Shown here: positions 1-5,288 of the stretch, in pieces | How positions within the stretch are numbered: the stretch's first letter is position 1 | Layout of the letters: the number at the start of each line of letters is the position of its first letter | NCBI GenBank assembly: GCA_021154985.1 | Contig: JAJNQE010000141.1 | Coordinates: 1 to 5,288, forward strand | Direction: 5' to 3' | Origin: Hydrogenophaga sp. | GTDB lineage: Bacteria > Pseudomonadota > Gammaproteobacteria > Burkholderiales > Burkholderiaceae_C | Length of the DNA: 5,288 bases | The notes under the pieces: model-generated | What the model saw: the letters and a program-made list of their open reading frames with translations, nothing else | Database searches by the model: none | What the model was told of the DNA's origin: nothing | Translations under genes and position numbers: made by a program

Positions 1-83
1 GTGGCGGTTGCTCCAGGCTGCTTGCACAGCTTCACTGCCTCACGTTTGAATTCGTCCGTGAAGCTCCTTCGGGTTCTTGTCAT
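1..83 (-). CDS. IS3-family transposase OrfA, N-terminal 27 residues (partial)
   Basis: OrfA of IS3-family elements is the helix-turn-helix subunit. It binds the terminal repeats and, by programmed -1 frameshifting into orfB, becomes part of the OrfAB transposase. The visible start is MTRTRRSFTDEFKREAVKL, followed by CKQPGATA. This is the hallmark opening of the HTH_Tnp_1 family (basic tract, then F-x-D/E-EFK-x-EAV). The start codon at 83-81 is supported by AGGAG at 94-90 on the minus strand, about six bases upstream. The rest of the HTH, the leucine zipper, the frameshift site and orfB are outside the window, so it cannot be judged whether the element is intact. It is transcribed in the same direction as the kinase/regulator pair, so read-through from that operon could reach it. 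Confidence 0.8.
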   Translation of the reverse strand, partial: MTRTRRSFTDEFKREAVKLCKQPGATA

Positions 84-115
84 GCCTATCTCCTGAACAC
101 ATCATGTCATTGGAT

Positions 116-143
116 GTGTCCGGGAAACTGGGGGAAGCCCACA
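116..143 (-). repeat. Putative terminal inverted repeat (left end) of the IS3-family element
   Basis: Read on the minus strand from 143, the sequence begins TGTGGGCTTCCCCCAG and continues with TTTCCCGGACAC. IS3-family terminal repeats generally begin TG, are 20-40 bases long and are often C/G-rich near the tip followed by a short T run, as here. The inner limit at 116 is an estimate, because the partner repeat needed to define it is not in the window. Confidence 0.5.
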
Positions 144-228
144 CCGCATAGCCGAGCGATACCAGCACCGCCAGGGCGCTTGGTAGCGTATTGCCTGCAG
201 CTGAAATGTAAGTTCGGGTAGCACTCAT
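144..228 (-). pseudogene. Small membrane-type ORF fragment truncated by the IS (tentative)
   Basis: Between the regulator stop and the IS tip there are 143 bases with no recognisable gene. The only candidate is an ORF starting at ATG 228-226, beginning MSATRTYISAAG and continuing with a hydrophobic stretch (TLPSALAVLVSLGYAV) that could be one transmembrane helix. The start has GGAG seven bases upstream. The native frame reaches the IS boundary after about 28 codons and reads on into the element to a stop at 42-40. The stretch is AT-richer than its neighbours (181-240 is 29/60 G+C). It could be the 5' remnant of a gene downstream of the regulator, or simply non-coding 3' sequence. I do not recognise the protein. 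No clear stem-loop with a T run is present, so I cannot mark a terminator for the operon. Confidence 0.25.
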
Positions 229-286
229 CCATTTGCTCCAAGGTCCGCTCCTGGCCGAGAGCTGAAGTCTGGCTGCCGCACCAACC

Positions 287-997
287 CTACGCAGGCAAAT
301 CAAACCGGTACCCCAGCCCATACACCGAGTGAATCAGCTCCTGCTCCGGCAGGTGTTCCTGGAGCTTGCGGCGCAGCTTCTTGATGTGGCTGTCCACCGT
401 GCGGTCGGAGACGATGCGTTCGTCGCGGTACATCAGGTCCATGAGCTGTTCGCGCGAAAAGATGCGGCCGGGGCGGCCGCTCAGCACCTTGAGCAGCTGG
501 TACTCCACAGCGGTCAGGCCGAGGTCGTGGCCGTTGATGGTGGCGCGCCAGGCGGTGTCTTCCATGGTCAGGCCGCCGGGCAGCGCGTCGCTGGCGGTGG
601 CGGGTGGGGTGTGCGTGCCCCGGCGCAACACGGCCTTGATGCGCGCGATCACCTCGCGCGGGCTGAAGGGTTTGCAGATGTAGTCGTCGGCGCCGAGCTC
701 CAGGCCGAGCAGGCGGTCGATTTCTTCCACGCGCGCGGTGACCATGATGATGGCCGGCGCTGGGCGGCCGGGTGTTCCGCTGCGCAGGGCCTTGCAGATG
801 TCCAGGCCGTTTTTGCCGGGCAGCATCAGGTCGAGCAGCACCAGATCCACCGGGTGGCTGTCCAGCCATGGCTCGACCTCGTCGCCGCGGGTGAGGTGGT
901 GCGTGTCATAGCCGGCCTGTGCCAGGTAGTCCAGCAACACGCCGGCGATCTTGTTTTCGTCTTCGACGATGAGGATGCGCTGGCGGGGGTCAGTCAT
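287..997 (-). CDS. baeR: BaeR-like OmpR/PhoB-family response regulator
   Basis: This is a 236-residue DNA-binding response regulator, close to the 240 residues of E. coli BaeR. The receiver domain (about 7-125) has the acidic pair E12/D13, phospho-acceptor D56 in VLLDLMLPG, T87 in IMVTA and K109 in ICKPFSP. The block from EEIDRLLGLELGADDY into ICKP is strikingly BaeR-like. The C-terminal winged helix (about 140-234) ends in YGLGYRF; its recognition helix lies in SDRTVDSHIKKLRRKL (197-212), again very close to BaeR. The start at 997 is chosen over an in-frame ATG at 1105 because MTDPRQRILIVEDE is the normal receiver opening and GGAAG lies six bases upstream; the longer form would add 36 odd residues inside the kinase gene. 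Its first 8 bases overlap the kinase stop (ATGACTGA), implying translational coupling. By family knowledge it is phosphorylated by the adjacent kinase and controls envelope-stress or efflux genes; the divergent efflux operon is the obvious target. An orthologous regulator with a different name is the main alternative. Confidence 0.93.
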   Translation of the reverse strand: MTDPRQRILIVEDENKIAGVLLDYLAQAGYDTHHLTRGDEVEPWLDSHPVDLVLLDLMLPGKNGLDICKALRSGTPGRPAPAIIMVTARVEEIDRLLGLELGADDYICKPFSPREVIARIKAVLRRGTHTPPATASDALPGGLTMEDTAWRATINGHDLGLTAVEYQLLKVLSGRPGRIFSREQLMDLMYRDERIVSDRTVDSHIKKLRRKLQEHLPEQELIHSVYGLGYRFDLPA

Positions 998-2546
998 GGG
1001 CGGCTTCCGTGTGCAGGGGCAGCCAGATGTCCCAGCGCAATCCGCCGAGAGTGCTGGCAGAGGCTTGCATGCGCCCGCCGTGGCCTTCGACGATGGCGTT
1101 GGCAATGGCCAGGCCCAGGCCCGAGCCGCCGGTCTCGCTGGCGCGCGAAGCGTCCACGCGGTAGAGCCGCTCGGTGAGGCGGGGCAGGGCTTCGGGGGGC
1201 ACGCCGGGCCCGGTGTCTTCCCAGGTCAGGCGGGCTTCGGCGCCGTCGCGTTGCACCTGCACCTTCAGCGTGGCGGGGGCGGTGCTGTAGCGCTGCGTGT
1301 TCTGCAACAGGTTCGACAGGACCTGGTCGAGCCGGTCGCCGTCGGCACGTATTTCCACGCCGTCGTCGAGTTCTCGCTGCACCTGCAGGGCCAGGCCGGT
1401 GGCGTCACTCAGGTGGTGATCCACAAACCGACCAAGGTCCACGGTGGCCAGCCGGTAGTCGAGCGCGCCCAGGTCGGAGAGCGAGAGCAGCCGCAGGTCT
1501 TCCACCAGCCGCGTGAGTCGGTGCACTTCCTGGGCCAGCGAGTCGAGGTTGTCCATGTCGGGCTTGCGCACGCCGTCTTGCAGCGCTTCGATCTCGGCGC
1601 GCAAGGTGGCCAGGGGGGTGCGCAGTTCGTGCGCGATGTCGGCGATCCATTGCTGGCGGGCCTCTTGCGCGGCCTGCAGCGAGGTGGCCATGTGGTTGAA
1701 GGCGTCGGCGAGCTGGGCGAGTTCGTCGTGGCCGCTGGCGGGCAGGCGCACGCTGTAGTCGCCCTGCGCCACGGCGGCGGTGCCTTCGCCGAGCACGCGC
1801 AGGCGCCGCGACAACCAGCGCGCGATCAGCGCGGCATTGAGCAACACGGCCGCGAGCATGCCTAGGGCAATGGCGGCGAAGGTGCGGGTTTGCTGCGCTA
1901 GAAACACGCGCTCCAGCGAGGCCACCATCTGCAGCCGTGGCACATAGCCGAGGTAGCCCACCAGGCGGTTGTCGACCTCGATGGGTTTGAGCACGGCTTG
2001 CTCGGTGCGGCCCTCGGGCCCCATGAGCAACTGGCGCTGCGGGTCGAGCAGCAGCAGGCGCGGGTCGATGGTGAGCGTGGGGGGCACGGCGGGTGGCGTG
2101 TTGGGGGGGGCGTTCGGCGGTGGTGGCCCGGCGGGGACGGCGGTGCTGGTGGGTGGTGGCTCGGGCGGTGGCGCGGGTTCACCGGGCGGCACCGGGGGCG
2201 GGCCTTCGGTGGTGCGGCGCGGCATGCGGCCGGTGCCCAGCACCTCGCGCGAGAGGTCTTGCCAGCGCTGGCGGTCGGTGGTGATCCAGTCCCAGTTGCC
2301 GTTCTGCCGGTGGCCGTCGGCCAGCCGCACGATCAGGGGTTGCAGCCGGGCCTCGTCGGCCTTGTTGAGGTACTCGACCAGGCCTTTGTCAAAGCTCCAG
2401 CTGTAGATGAGGTAGGCCGACATGACCAGCACCACGTTGGCGCCCGCGATCGCCAGAAAGAGCTTGACGCGCAGGGTGTCGAAGCGCGAAAGCCAGGCGC
2501 GGGAGCGGGGCATGGCCGAGGTGGGGGCGGTGCGGTCTGAAGGCAT
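990..2546 (-). CDS. baeS: BaeS-like sensor histidine kinase with proline-rich periplasmic segment
   Basis: This is a 518-residue inner-membrane sensor kinase. TM1 is at about 28-49, a periplasmic region at 50-221, and TM2 at about 223-245. A HAMP linker (about 245-298, ending in DELAQLADAFNHM) leads to the H box IADIAHELRTPLATLRAE, with the autophosphorylated H306. The ATPase domain has the N box SNLLQN (N416), the D box WEDTGPG (D444) and the glycine loop GGSGLGLA (473-480). The H box, the following EIEALQDGVRK and the GGSGLGLAI region resemble E. coli BaeS (467 residues). The extra length is mostly residues 115-156, where 23 of 42 residues are proline. All catalytic residues are present. 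The start is uncertain: ATG 2546 gives a short cytoplasmic N-terminus before TM1, ATG 2513 (MPRSRAWLS) would also do, and neither has a good Shine-Dalgarno sequence. An in-frame ATG at 2693 is rejected because it overlaps the macA start. The stop overlaps the regulator start by 8 bases, so the two form one operon. Confidence 0.92.
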   Translation of the reverse strand: MPSDRTAPTSAMPRSRAWLSRFDTLRVKLFLAIAGANVVLVMSAYLIYSWSFDKGLVEYLNKADEARLQPLIVRLADGHRQNGNWDWITTDRQRWQDLSREVLGTGRMPRRTTEGPPPVPPGEPAPPPEPPPTSTAVPAGPPPPNAPPNTPPAVPPTLTIDPRLLLLDPQRQLLMGPEGRTEQAVLKPIEVDNRLVGYLGYVPRLQMVASLERVFLAQQTRTFAAIALGMLAAVLLNAALIARWLSRRLRVLGEGTAAVAQGDYSVRLPASGHDELAQLADAFNHMATSLQAAQEARQQWIADIAHELRTPLATLRAEIEALQDGVRKPDMDNLDSLAQEVHRLTRLVEDLRLLSLSDLGALDYRLATVDLGRFVDHHLSDATGLALQVQRELDDGVEIRADGDRLDQVLSNLLQNTQRYSTAPATLKVQVQRDGAEARLTWEDTGPGVPPEALPRLTERLYRVDASRASETGGSGLGLAIANAIVEGHGGRMQASASTLGGLRWDIWLPLHTEAAHD

Positions 2547-2679
2547 GGTGTCATGGAGCGTAAGCCCAAATCTTTCAAACTTTGTGCACGCGCAGCCGCC
2601 ATGTTTGCGCATTCTTTCCATATTTGCCGGGCACCATGCAGCATCACCTGAACCAACGCCCTTCACGAAACCCAACGAC
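2547..2679. promoter_or_regulatory. Divergent promoter region between baeS and macA
   Basis: These 133 bases separate the two divergent start codons and must hold the promoters for both operons unless these lie inside genes. The region is AT-richer than the flanking genes. On the plus strand CATATT at 2619-2624 is a possible -10 for macA, but nothing like TTGACA lies 17 bases upstream, which would suit an activator-dependent promoter. On the minus strand I find no convincing -10/-35 pair. Neither macA nor baeS has a clear ribosome binding site. The strongest structure is the direct-repeat pair listed separately. Confidence 0.6.
2571..2628 (+). promoter_or_regulatory. Candidate BaeR operator: two direct repeats 42 bases apart
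   Basis: TCTTTCAAACTTTG at 2571-2584 and TCTTTCCATATTTG at 2613-2626 agree at 11 of 14 positions (TCTTTC-N4-TTTG). They are offset by exactly 42 bases, about four turns of B-DNA. The second copy lies within ATTCTTTCCATATTTGCC (2611-2628), which matches 13 of 18 positions of the E. coli BaeR box as I recall it, TTTTTCTCCATDATTGGC. OmpR/PhoB-family regulators typically bind direct repeats on one face of the helix. That BaeR of this organism binds here is inference; the repeat itself is read directly from the sequence. Confidence 0.42.
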
Positions 2680-4239
2680 ATGAACCCAGCCAACTCCCCT
2701 GTTGTCCGCCCACGCAGCCCCTGGCGACTGGCCCTGATCGCGCTGGTCGCGCTCGCCGTGCTGGGTGGCGGCTGGCTTGCCTGGACCCACTACGGCCCGG
2801 GCAAGAAGACCGAGAGCGCCTTCATCACCGCCACCGTGCAGCGGGGCGACATTGAAGACCAGGTGAGTGCCACCGGTTCGCTGCAGCCGCGCGACTATGT
2901 GGACGTGGGCGCCCAGGTGTCGGGCCAGTTGCGCAAGATCCTGGTGGAGGTGGGCAGCGAGGTGAAGGAAGGCGATCTGCTGGCCGAGATCGACGCCGAG
3001 ACCTCGATGGCGCGGGTGGACGCCAGCAAGGCCCAGCTGCGTTCTCAGCAGGCCCAGATGGTCGAGCGCGAGCTGGCCCTGAGCAAGGCCGAGCGCGATC
3101 TGCAGCGCCAGAAAAACCTGATGGCCGAGGAGGCCACCACCACCGAGACCCTGCAGAACGCCGAGACCACGGTGCGCACCGCGCGCGCGCAGATCCAGTC
3201 GCTCAAGGCGTCGATGGATCAACTGCAGGCCAGCATGCGGGTGGAAGAGGCCAACCTCAAGTTCACCAAGATCTACGCGCCCATGGGCGGCACGGTGGTG
3301 AGCATCACCGCGCGCCAGGGCCAGACGCTCAACACCAACCAGTCGGCGCCCACGATCCTGCGCATCGCCGACCTGTCGGTGATGACGGTGCAGACCCAGG
3401 TGTCCGAGGCCGACGTGAGCAAGCTGCGCGCGGGCATGCCGGTGTACTTCACCACGCTGGGCGGCCAGGGCCGGCGCTGGTACGGCGAACTCAAGAAGGT
3501 GGAGCCCACCCCCACGGTGACCAACAACGTGGTGCTCTACAACGCGGTGTTCGAGGTGCCCAACACCAACCGCACGCTCATGACCAGCATGACCGCCCAG
3601 GTGTTTTTTGTGGTGGCCGATGCCAAGGATGTGCTGGTGGTGCCGATGTCGGCCTTGACGATCCAGCGCGGTGCACCGCAGGGCAATCGCGGTGCGCAGG
3701 GTGCGCAGGCAACTGCGGGCGCACCGGCGGCCAGTGCCCCGGCGGGCAGTGCGCCCGTTGCGCCTGCCGCTCCCGCTGCGACCACGCCAAGCCAGGCGGG
3801 CGAGCCCGCGCGCATGAGCCGCGAGGCCTTCCAGGCCCTGCCGGAAGCCGAGCGTGCCCGCATCCGTGAGCAGCGCCGTGCGGCGCGTGAACAGGCTCCG
3901 GGCAGCGAGGGCGGCATGGCCGCCGCGCGCCCCGCCGTGAGCACCGGCATGGCCCGCAACGAAGGCGCTGCGCGCCCCGTGCGCGGTCCGCGCCAGGCCA
4001 AGGTGAAGGTCATGGCCGAGGACGGCAGCACCGAAGAACGCGACATCACCATCGGCATCAGCAACCGGGTGCACGCCGAGGTGCTGGCGGGCCTGAAGGA
4101 GGGCGACCGCGTTGTCGCCGGGGTGCGTGAGCCCGAGCGCCGCGCCACCACGGGGCAGCAAGGCACGGGCGTGGGTCAGCAGTCCCTGGGTGGCCCGGGT
4201 GGCATGCCGCCCGGTGCCGCTGGCGGAGCGCGGCGATGA
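2680..4239 (+). CDS. macA: MacA-type periplasmic adaptor (membrane fusion protein)
   Basis: MacA links the ABC transporter MacB to a TolC-type outer membrane channel and stimulates MacB ATPase. This protein has 519 residues against about 371 in E. coli. Residues 15-35 are a hydrophobic membrane anchor. The lipoyl/barrel-sandwich halves are at about 60-107 (VGAQVSGQLRKILVEVG) and 196-230 (APMGGTVVSITARQGQTL). Between them is a long alpha-hairpin (about 108-195) whose tip region carries R143-x3-L147-x6-T154, corresponding to the TolC-contact motif R-x3-L-x6-S. The beta-barrel (about 231-310) contains VSEADVSKLRAGM and FEVPNTNRTL, closely like E. coli MacA. The membrane-proximal domain is split by a low-complexity insert (about 330-438) between VLVVPMSALTIQ and KVKVMAEDGSTEERDITIG. 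The tail is Gly/Gln-rich. The start at 2680 places the anchor at the N-terminus; the open frame continues upstream to 2422 but would run antisense into the kinase gene. No good ribosome binding site is seen. The stop overlaps the macB start by ATGA. Confidence 0.94.
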   Translation: MNPANSPVVRPRSPWRLALIALVALAVLGGGWLAWTHYGPGKKTESAFITATVQRGDIEDQVSATGSLQPRDYVDVGAQVSGQLRKILVEVGSEVKEGDLLAEIDAETSMARVDASKAQLRSQQAQMVERELALSKAERDLQRQKNLMAEEATTTETLQNAETTVRTARAQIQSLKASMDQLQASMRVEEANLKFTKIYAPMGGTVVSITARQGQTLNTNQSAPTILRIADLSVMTVQTQVSEADVSKLRAGMPVYFTTLGGQGRRWYGELKKVEPTPTVTNNVVLYNAVFEVPNTNRTLMTSMTAQVFFVVADAKDVLVVPMSALTIQRGAPQGNRGAQGAQATAGAPAASAPAGSAPVAPAAPAATTPSQAGEPARMSREAFQALPEAERARIREQRRAAREQAPGSEGGMAAARPAVSTGMARNEGAARPVRGPRQAKVKVMAEDGSTEERDITIGISNRVHAEVLAGLKEGDRVVAGVREPERRATTGQQGTGVGQQSLGGPGGMPPGAAGGARR

Positions 4240-5288
4240 GCCAGTTGCCCCACACCCCCGAAGCCGAGGCCCTGCGCGCAGCAGCGCCCGCGCCCGGCCT
4301 GGGCGTGCCGCTGATCGACCTGAGCGGCATCACCAAGACCTACAGCAACGGCGATCTGGCGGTCGAGGTGCTGCACGGCATCGACCTCAAGATCTACCCC
4401 GGCGAGTTGGTGGCCATCATGGGGGCCTCGGGCTCGGGCAAGTCCACGCTCATGAACATCCTGGGCTGCCTGGACAAGCCCACCACCGGCCGCTATTTGT
4501 TCATGGGCCGCGATGTGTCGGAGTTCGAGCGCGACGAGCTCGCCGAGCTGCGGCGCGACGCCTTCGGCTTCGTGTTCCAGAGCTACAACCTGATCGCCAC
4601 CGGCACCGCCGCCGACAACGTGGAGGTGCCCGCCGTCTACGCGGGCATCCCGCCGGCCGAGCGCCACGCGCGCGCGGCCGAGCTGCTGGGCTCGCTGGGC
4701 CTGGGTGAGCGCATGCACCACCGTCCCAACCAGCTCTCGGGCGGCCAGCAGCAGCGGGTGTCGATCGCGCGCGCGCTCATGAACGGTGGCCGCGTGATCC
4801 TGGCCGACGAGCCCACCGGCGCGCTCGACAGCAAGAGCGGCGCCGACGTGATGGTGCTGCTCAAGGACCTCGCAGCCCAAGGCCACACGGTGATCCTGAT
4901 CACGCACGCGGCCGAGGTGGCCGCGCACGCCAACCGCGTCATCGAGATCAAGGACGGCGACATCGTGTCCGATCCCGGCCCGCGCCCGCCCGAGGCCGAA
5001 GCGGCGCTGGCTGCGCAGCAATGGCAGGCGCGTGGTGGGCAGATCTCGCACCTGGGCGATGTGGTGGAAGCCGCCCGCACGGCGCTGCGCGCGTTGCGCG
5101 CCAACGTGTTCCGCGCCGTGCTCACGCTGCTCGGCATCGTGATCGGTGTGGCCTCGGTGATCGCCATGCTGGCCATTGGCGACGGCGCCAAGCAGGTGGT
5201 GATCGACCGCATCAGCGCCATGGGTTCCAACCTGTTGCTGGTGCGCCCGGGTGCGCCCAACCAGCGCGGCTTCCAGAACATCGCCACG
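4236..5288 (+). CDS. macB: MacB-type ABC transporter, ATPase plus first transmembrane helix (3' truncated by window)
   Basis: MacB is an inner-membrane ABC protein with an N-terminal ATPase, four transmembrane helices and a large periplasmic domain. It works as a dimer, by a mechanotransmission mechanism, with MacA and a TolC-type channel. The window holds 351 residues; the E. coli protein has 648, so roughly the C-terminal half lies beyond the right edge. The ATPase is complete: A-loop Y36, Walker A GASGSGKST (63-71), Q-loop Q115 in FGFVFQ, signature LSGGQQQR (167-174), Walker B VILADEP (187-193, catalytic E192), D-loop ALD (196-198) and H-loop H224. The blocks GKSTLMNILGCLD, NVEVPAVYAG and SIARALMNGG are nearly identical to E. 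coli MacB. After a linker, TM1 is at about 293-313 (LTLLGIVIGVASVIAML), followed by the start of the periplasmic domain. About 25 extra N-terminal residues precede the ATPase core. ATG 4236 has GGAG seven bases upstream and overlaps the macA stop by four bases, so translation is probably coupled. Confidence 0.95.
   Translation, partial: MSQLPHTPEAEALRAAAPAPGLGVPLIDLSGITKTYSNGDLAVEVLHGIDLKIYPGELVAIMGASGSGKSTLMNILGCLDKPTTGRYLFMGRDVSEFERDELAELRRDAFGFVFQSYNLIATGTAADNVEVPAVYAGIPPAERHARAAELLGSLGLGERMHHRPNQLSGGQQQRVSIARALMNGGRVILADEPTGALDSKSGADVMVLLKDLAAQGHTVILITHAAEVAAHANRVIEIKDGDIVSDPGPRPPEAEAALAAQQWQARGGQISHLGDVVEAARTALRALRANVFRAVLTLLGIVIGVASVIAMLAIGDGAKQVVIDRISAMGSNLLLVRPGAPNQRGFQNIAT

Larger units (their letters stand above)
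1..143 (-). mobile_element. IS3-family insertion sequence, 5' end only
   Basis: This is the upstream end of an insertion sequence that runs off the left edge of the window. Two things support it. An ORF opening at 83 on the minus strand encodes the typical N-terminus of an IS3/IS911-type OrfA. Upstream of that ORF, the minus strand reads TGTGGGCTTCCCCCAG from 143, matching the TG-starting terminal repeats of IS3-family elements. The 60-base leader between the putative tip and orfA is the usual length for this family. I place the boundary at 143 by the TG rule. The opposite inverted repeat and the target duplication (3-4 bases, which here would begin with CCG at 144) lie outside the window or cannot be tested. 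The IS group within the family is not determined. Confidence 0.72.

Noticed and set aside
998..1105. N-terminal extension of the regulator to an ATG at 1105
   Set aside because: The extra 36 residues lie out of frame inside the kinase ATPase domain and precede the normal receiver opening MTDPRQRILIVEDE.
329..1177. Long open frames on the plus strand opposite the regulator and kinase (also around 951-1865)
   Set aside because: The translations are Ala/Gly/Val/His-rich without motifs, while the minus strand encodes complete receiver, winged-helix and kinase domains. They are antisense shadows.
2079..2204. Pro-rich coding tract as a non-coding tandem repeat or CRISPR-like array
   Set aside because: The DNA has no regular unit length, and the tract stays in frame within an otherwise intact kinase gene.
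2584..2589. GTGCAC palindrome and nearby GCGC runs as an operator
   Set aside because: A six-base palindrome is expected by chance in GC-rich DNA and has no extended dyad around it.
2422..2679. N-terminal extension of macA by 86 codons
   Set aside because: The open frame runs through the divergent promoter region and antisense into the kinase 5' end. The extension has no adaptor-like sequence, and the membrane anchor follows naturally after the ATG at 2680.
2547..2693. N-terminal extension of the kinase to an ATG at 2693
   Set aside because: It would overlap the macA start and the whole intergenic region, and adds 49 residues of no family character before TM1.
2644..4161. A 505-codon open frame on the minus strand opposite macA
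   Set aside because: Its product is His/Arg/Gly/Leu-rich with no recognisable domain, as expected for the antisense of a GC-rich gene with strong third-position bias. The plus strand encodes an unmistakable MacA.
4176..5287. Minus-strand and alternative plus-strand open frames (up to 291 codons) over macB
   Set aside because: The macB frame carries every ABC ATPase motif in order. The other frames give Arg/Ala/His-rich products with no motif.

Overview
The window looks like a chromosomal segment of a high-GC betaproteobacterium. The order Burkholderiales, probably Comamonadaceae, is an inference from codon bias (GC-rich third positions) and from the style of the proteins; no marker gene fixes the taxon. 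It carries a two-component regulatory system facing away from a MacAB-type efflux operon, and one end of an insertion sequence at the left edge.

Layout. Positions 1-143 are the 5' end of an IS3-family element, with the start of orfA on the minus strand and a terminal sequence ending in TG. Positions 144-286 are a short, AT-richer stretch with at most a small membrane-type ORF cut by the element. Positions 287-997 (minus) encode a BaeR-like OmpR/PhoB-family response regulator. Positions 990-2546 (minus) encode its BaeS-like sensor histidine kinase; the two genes overlap by 8 bases and kinase comes first in transcription order. Positions 2547-2679 are a 133-base divergent intergenic region. Positions 2680-4239 (plus) encode a MacA-type periplasmic adaptor, and 4236 to the window end (plus) encodes the first 351 residues of a MacB-type ABC transporter, overlapping macA by ATGA.

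How the genes work together (family knowledge plus inference). The sensor would perceive an envelope signal and phosphorylate the regulator at Asp56. The regulator would then bind the shared intergenic region and adjust the efflux operon and possibly its own. MacA and MacB, with a TolC-type outer membrane channel not seen here, would form a tripartite pump for macrolides, peptides, lipopeptides or similar substrates. The best sequence support for this circuit is in the intergenic region: two TCTTTC-N4-TTTG direct repeats exactly 42 bases (about four helical turns) apart. The macA-proximal copy resembles the E. coli BaeR box as I remember it.

I see no previously undescribed system. The points that most deserve a second look are the candidate BaeR operator with its 42-base periodicity, the pairing of BaeSR with MacAB, a 42-residue proline-rich segment in the sensor's periplasmic domain, and a roughly 110-residue low-complexity insert in MacA. 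No tRNA, rRNA, CRISPR array or convincing intrinsic terminator was seen.
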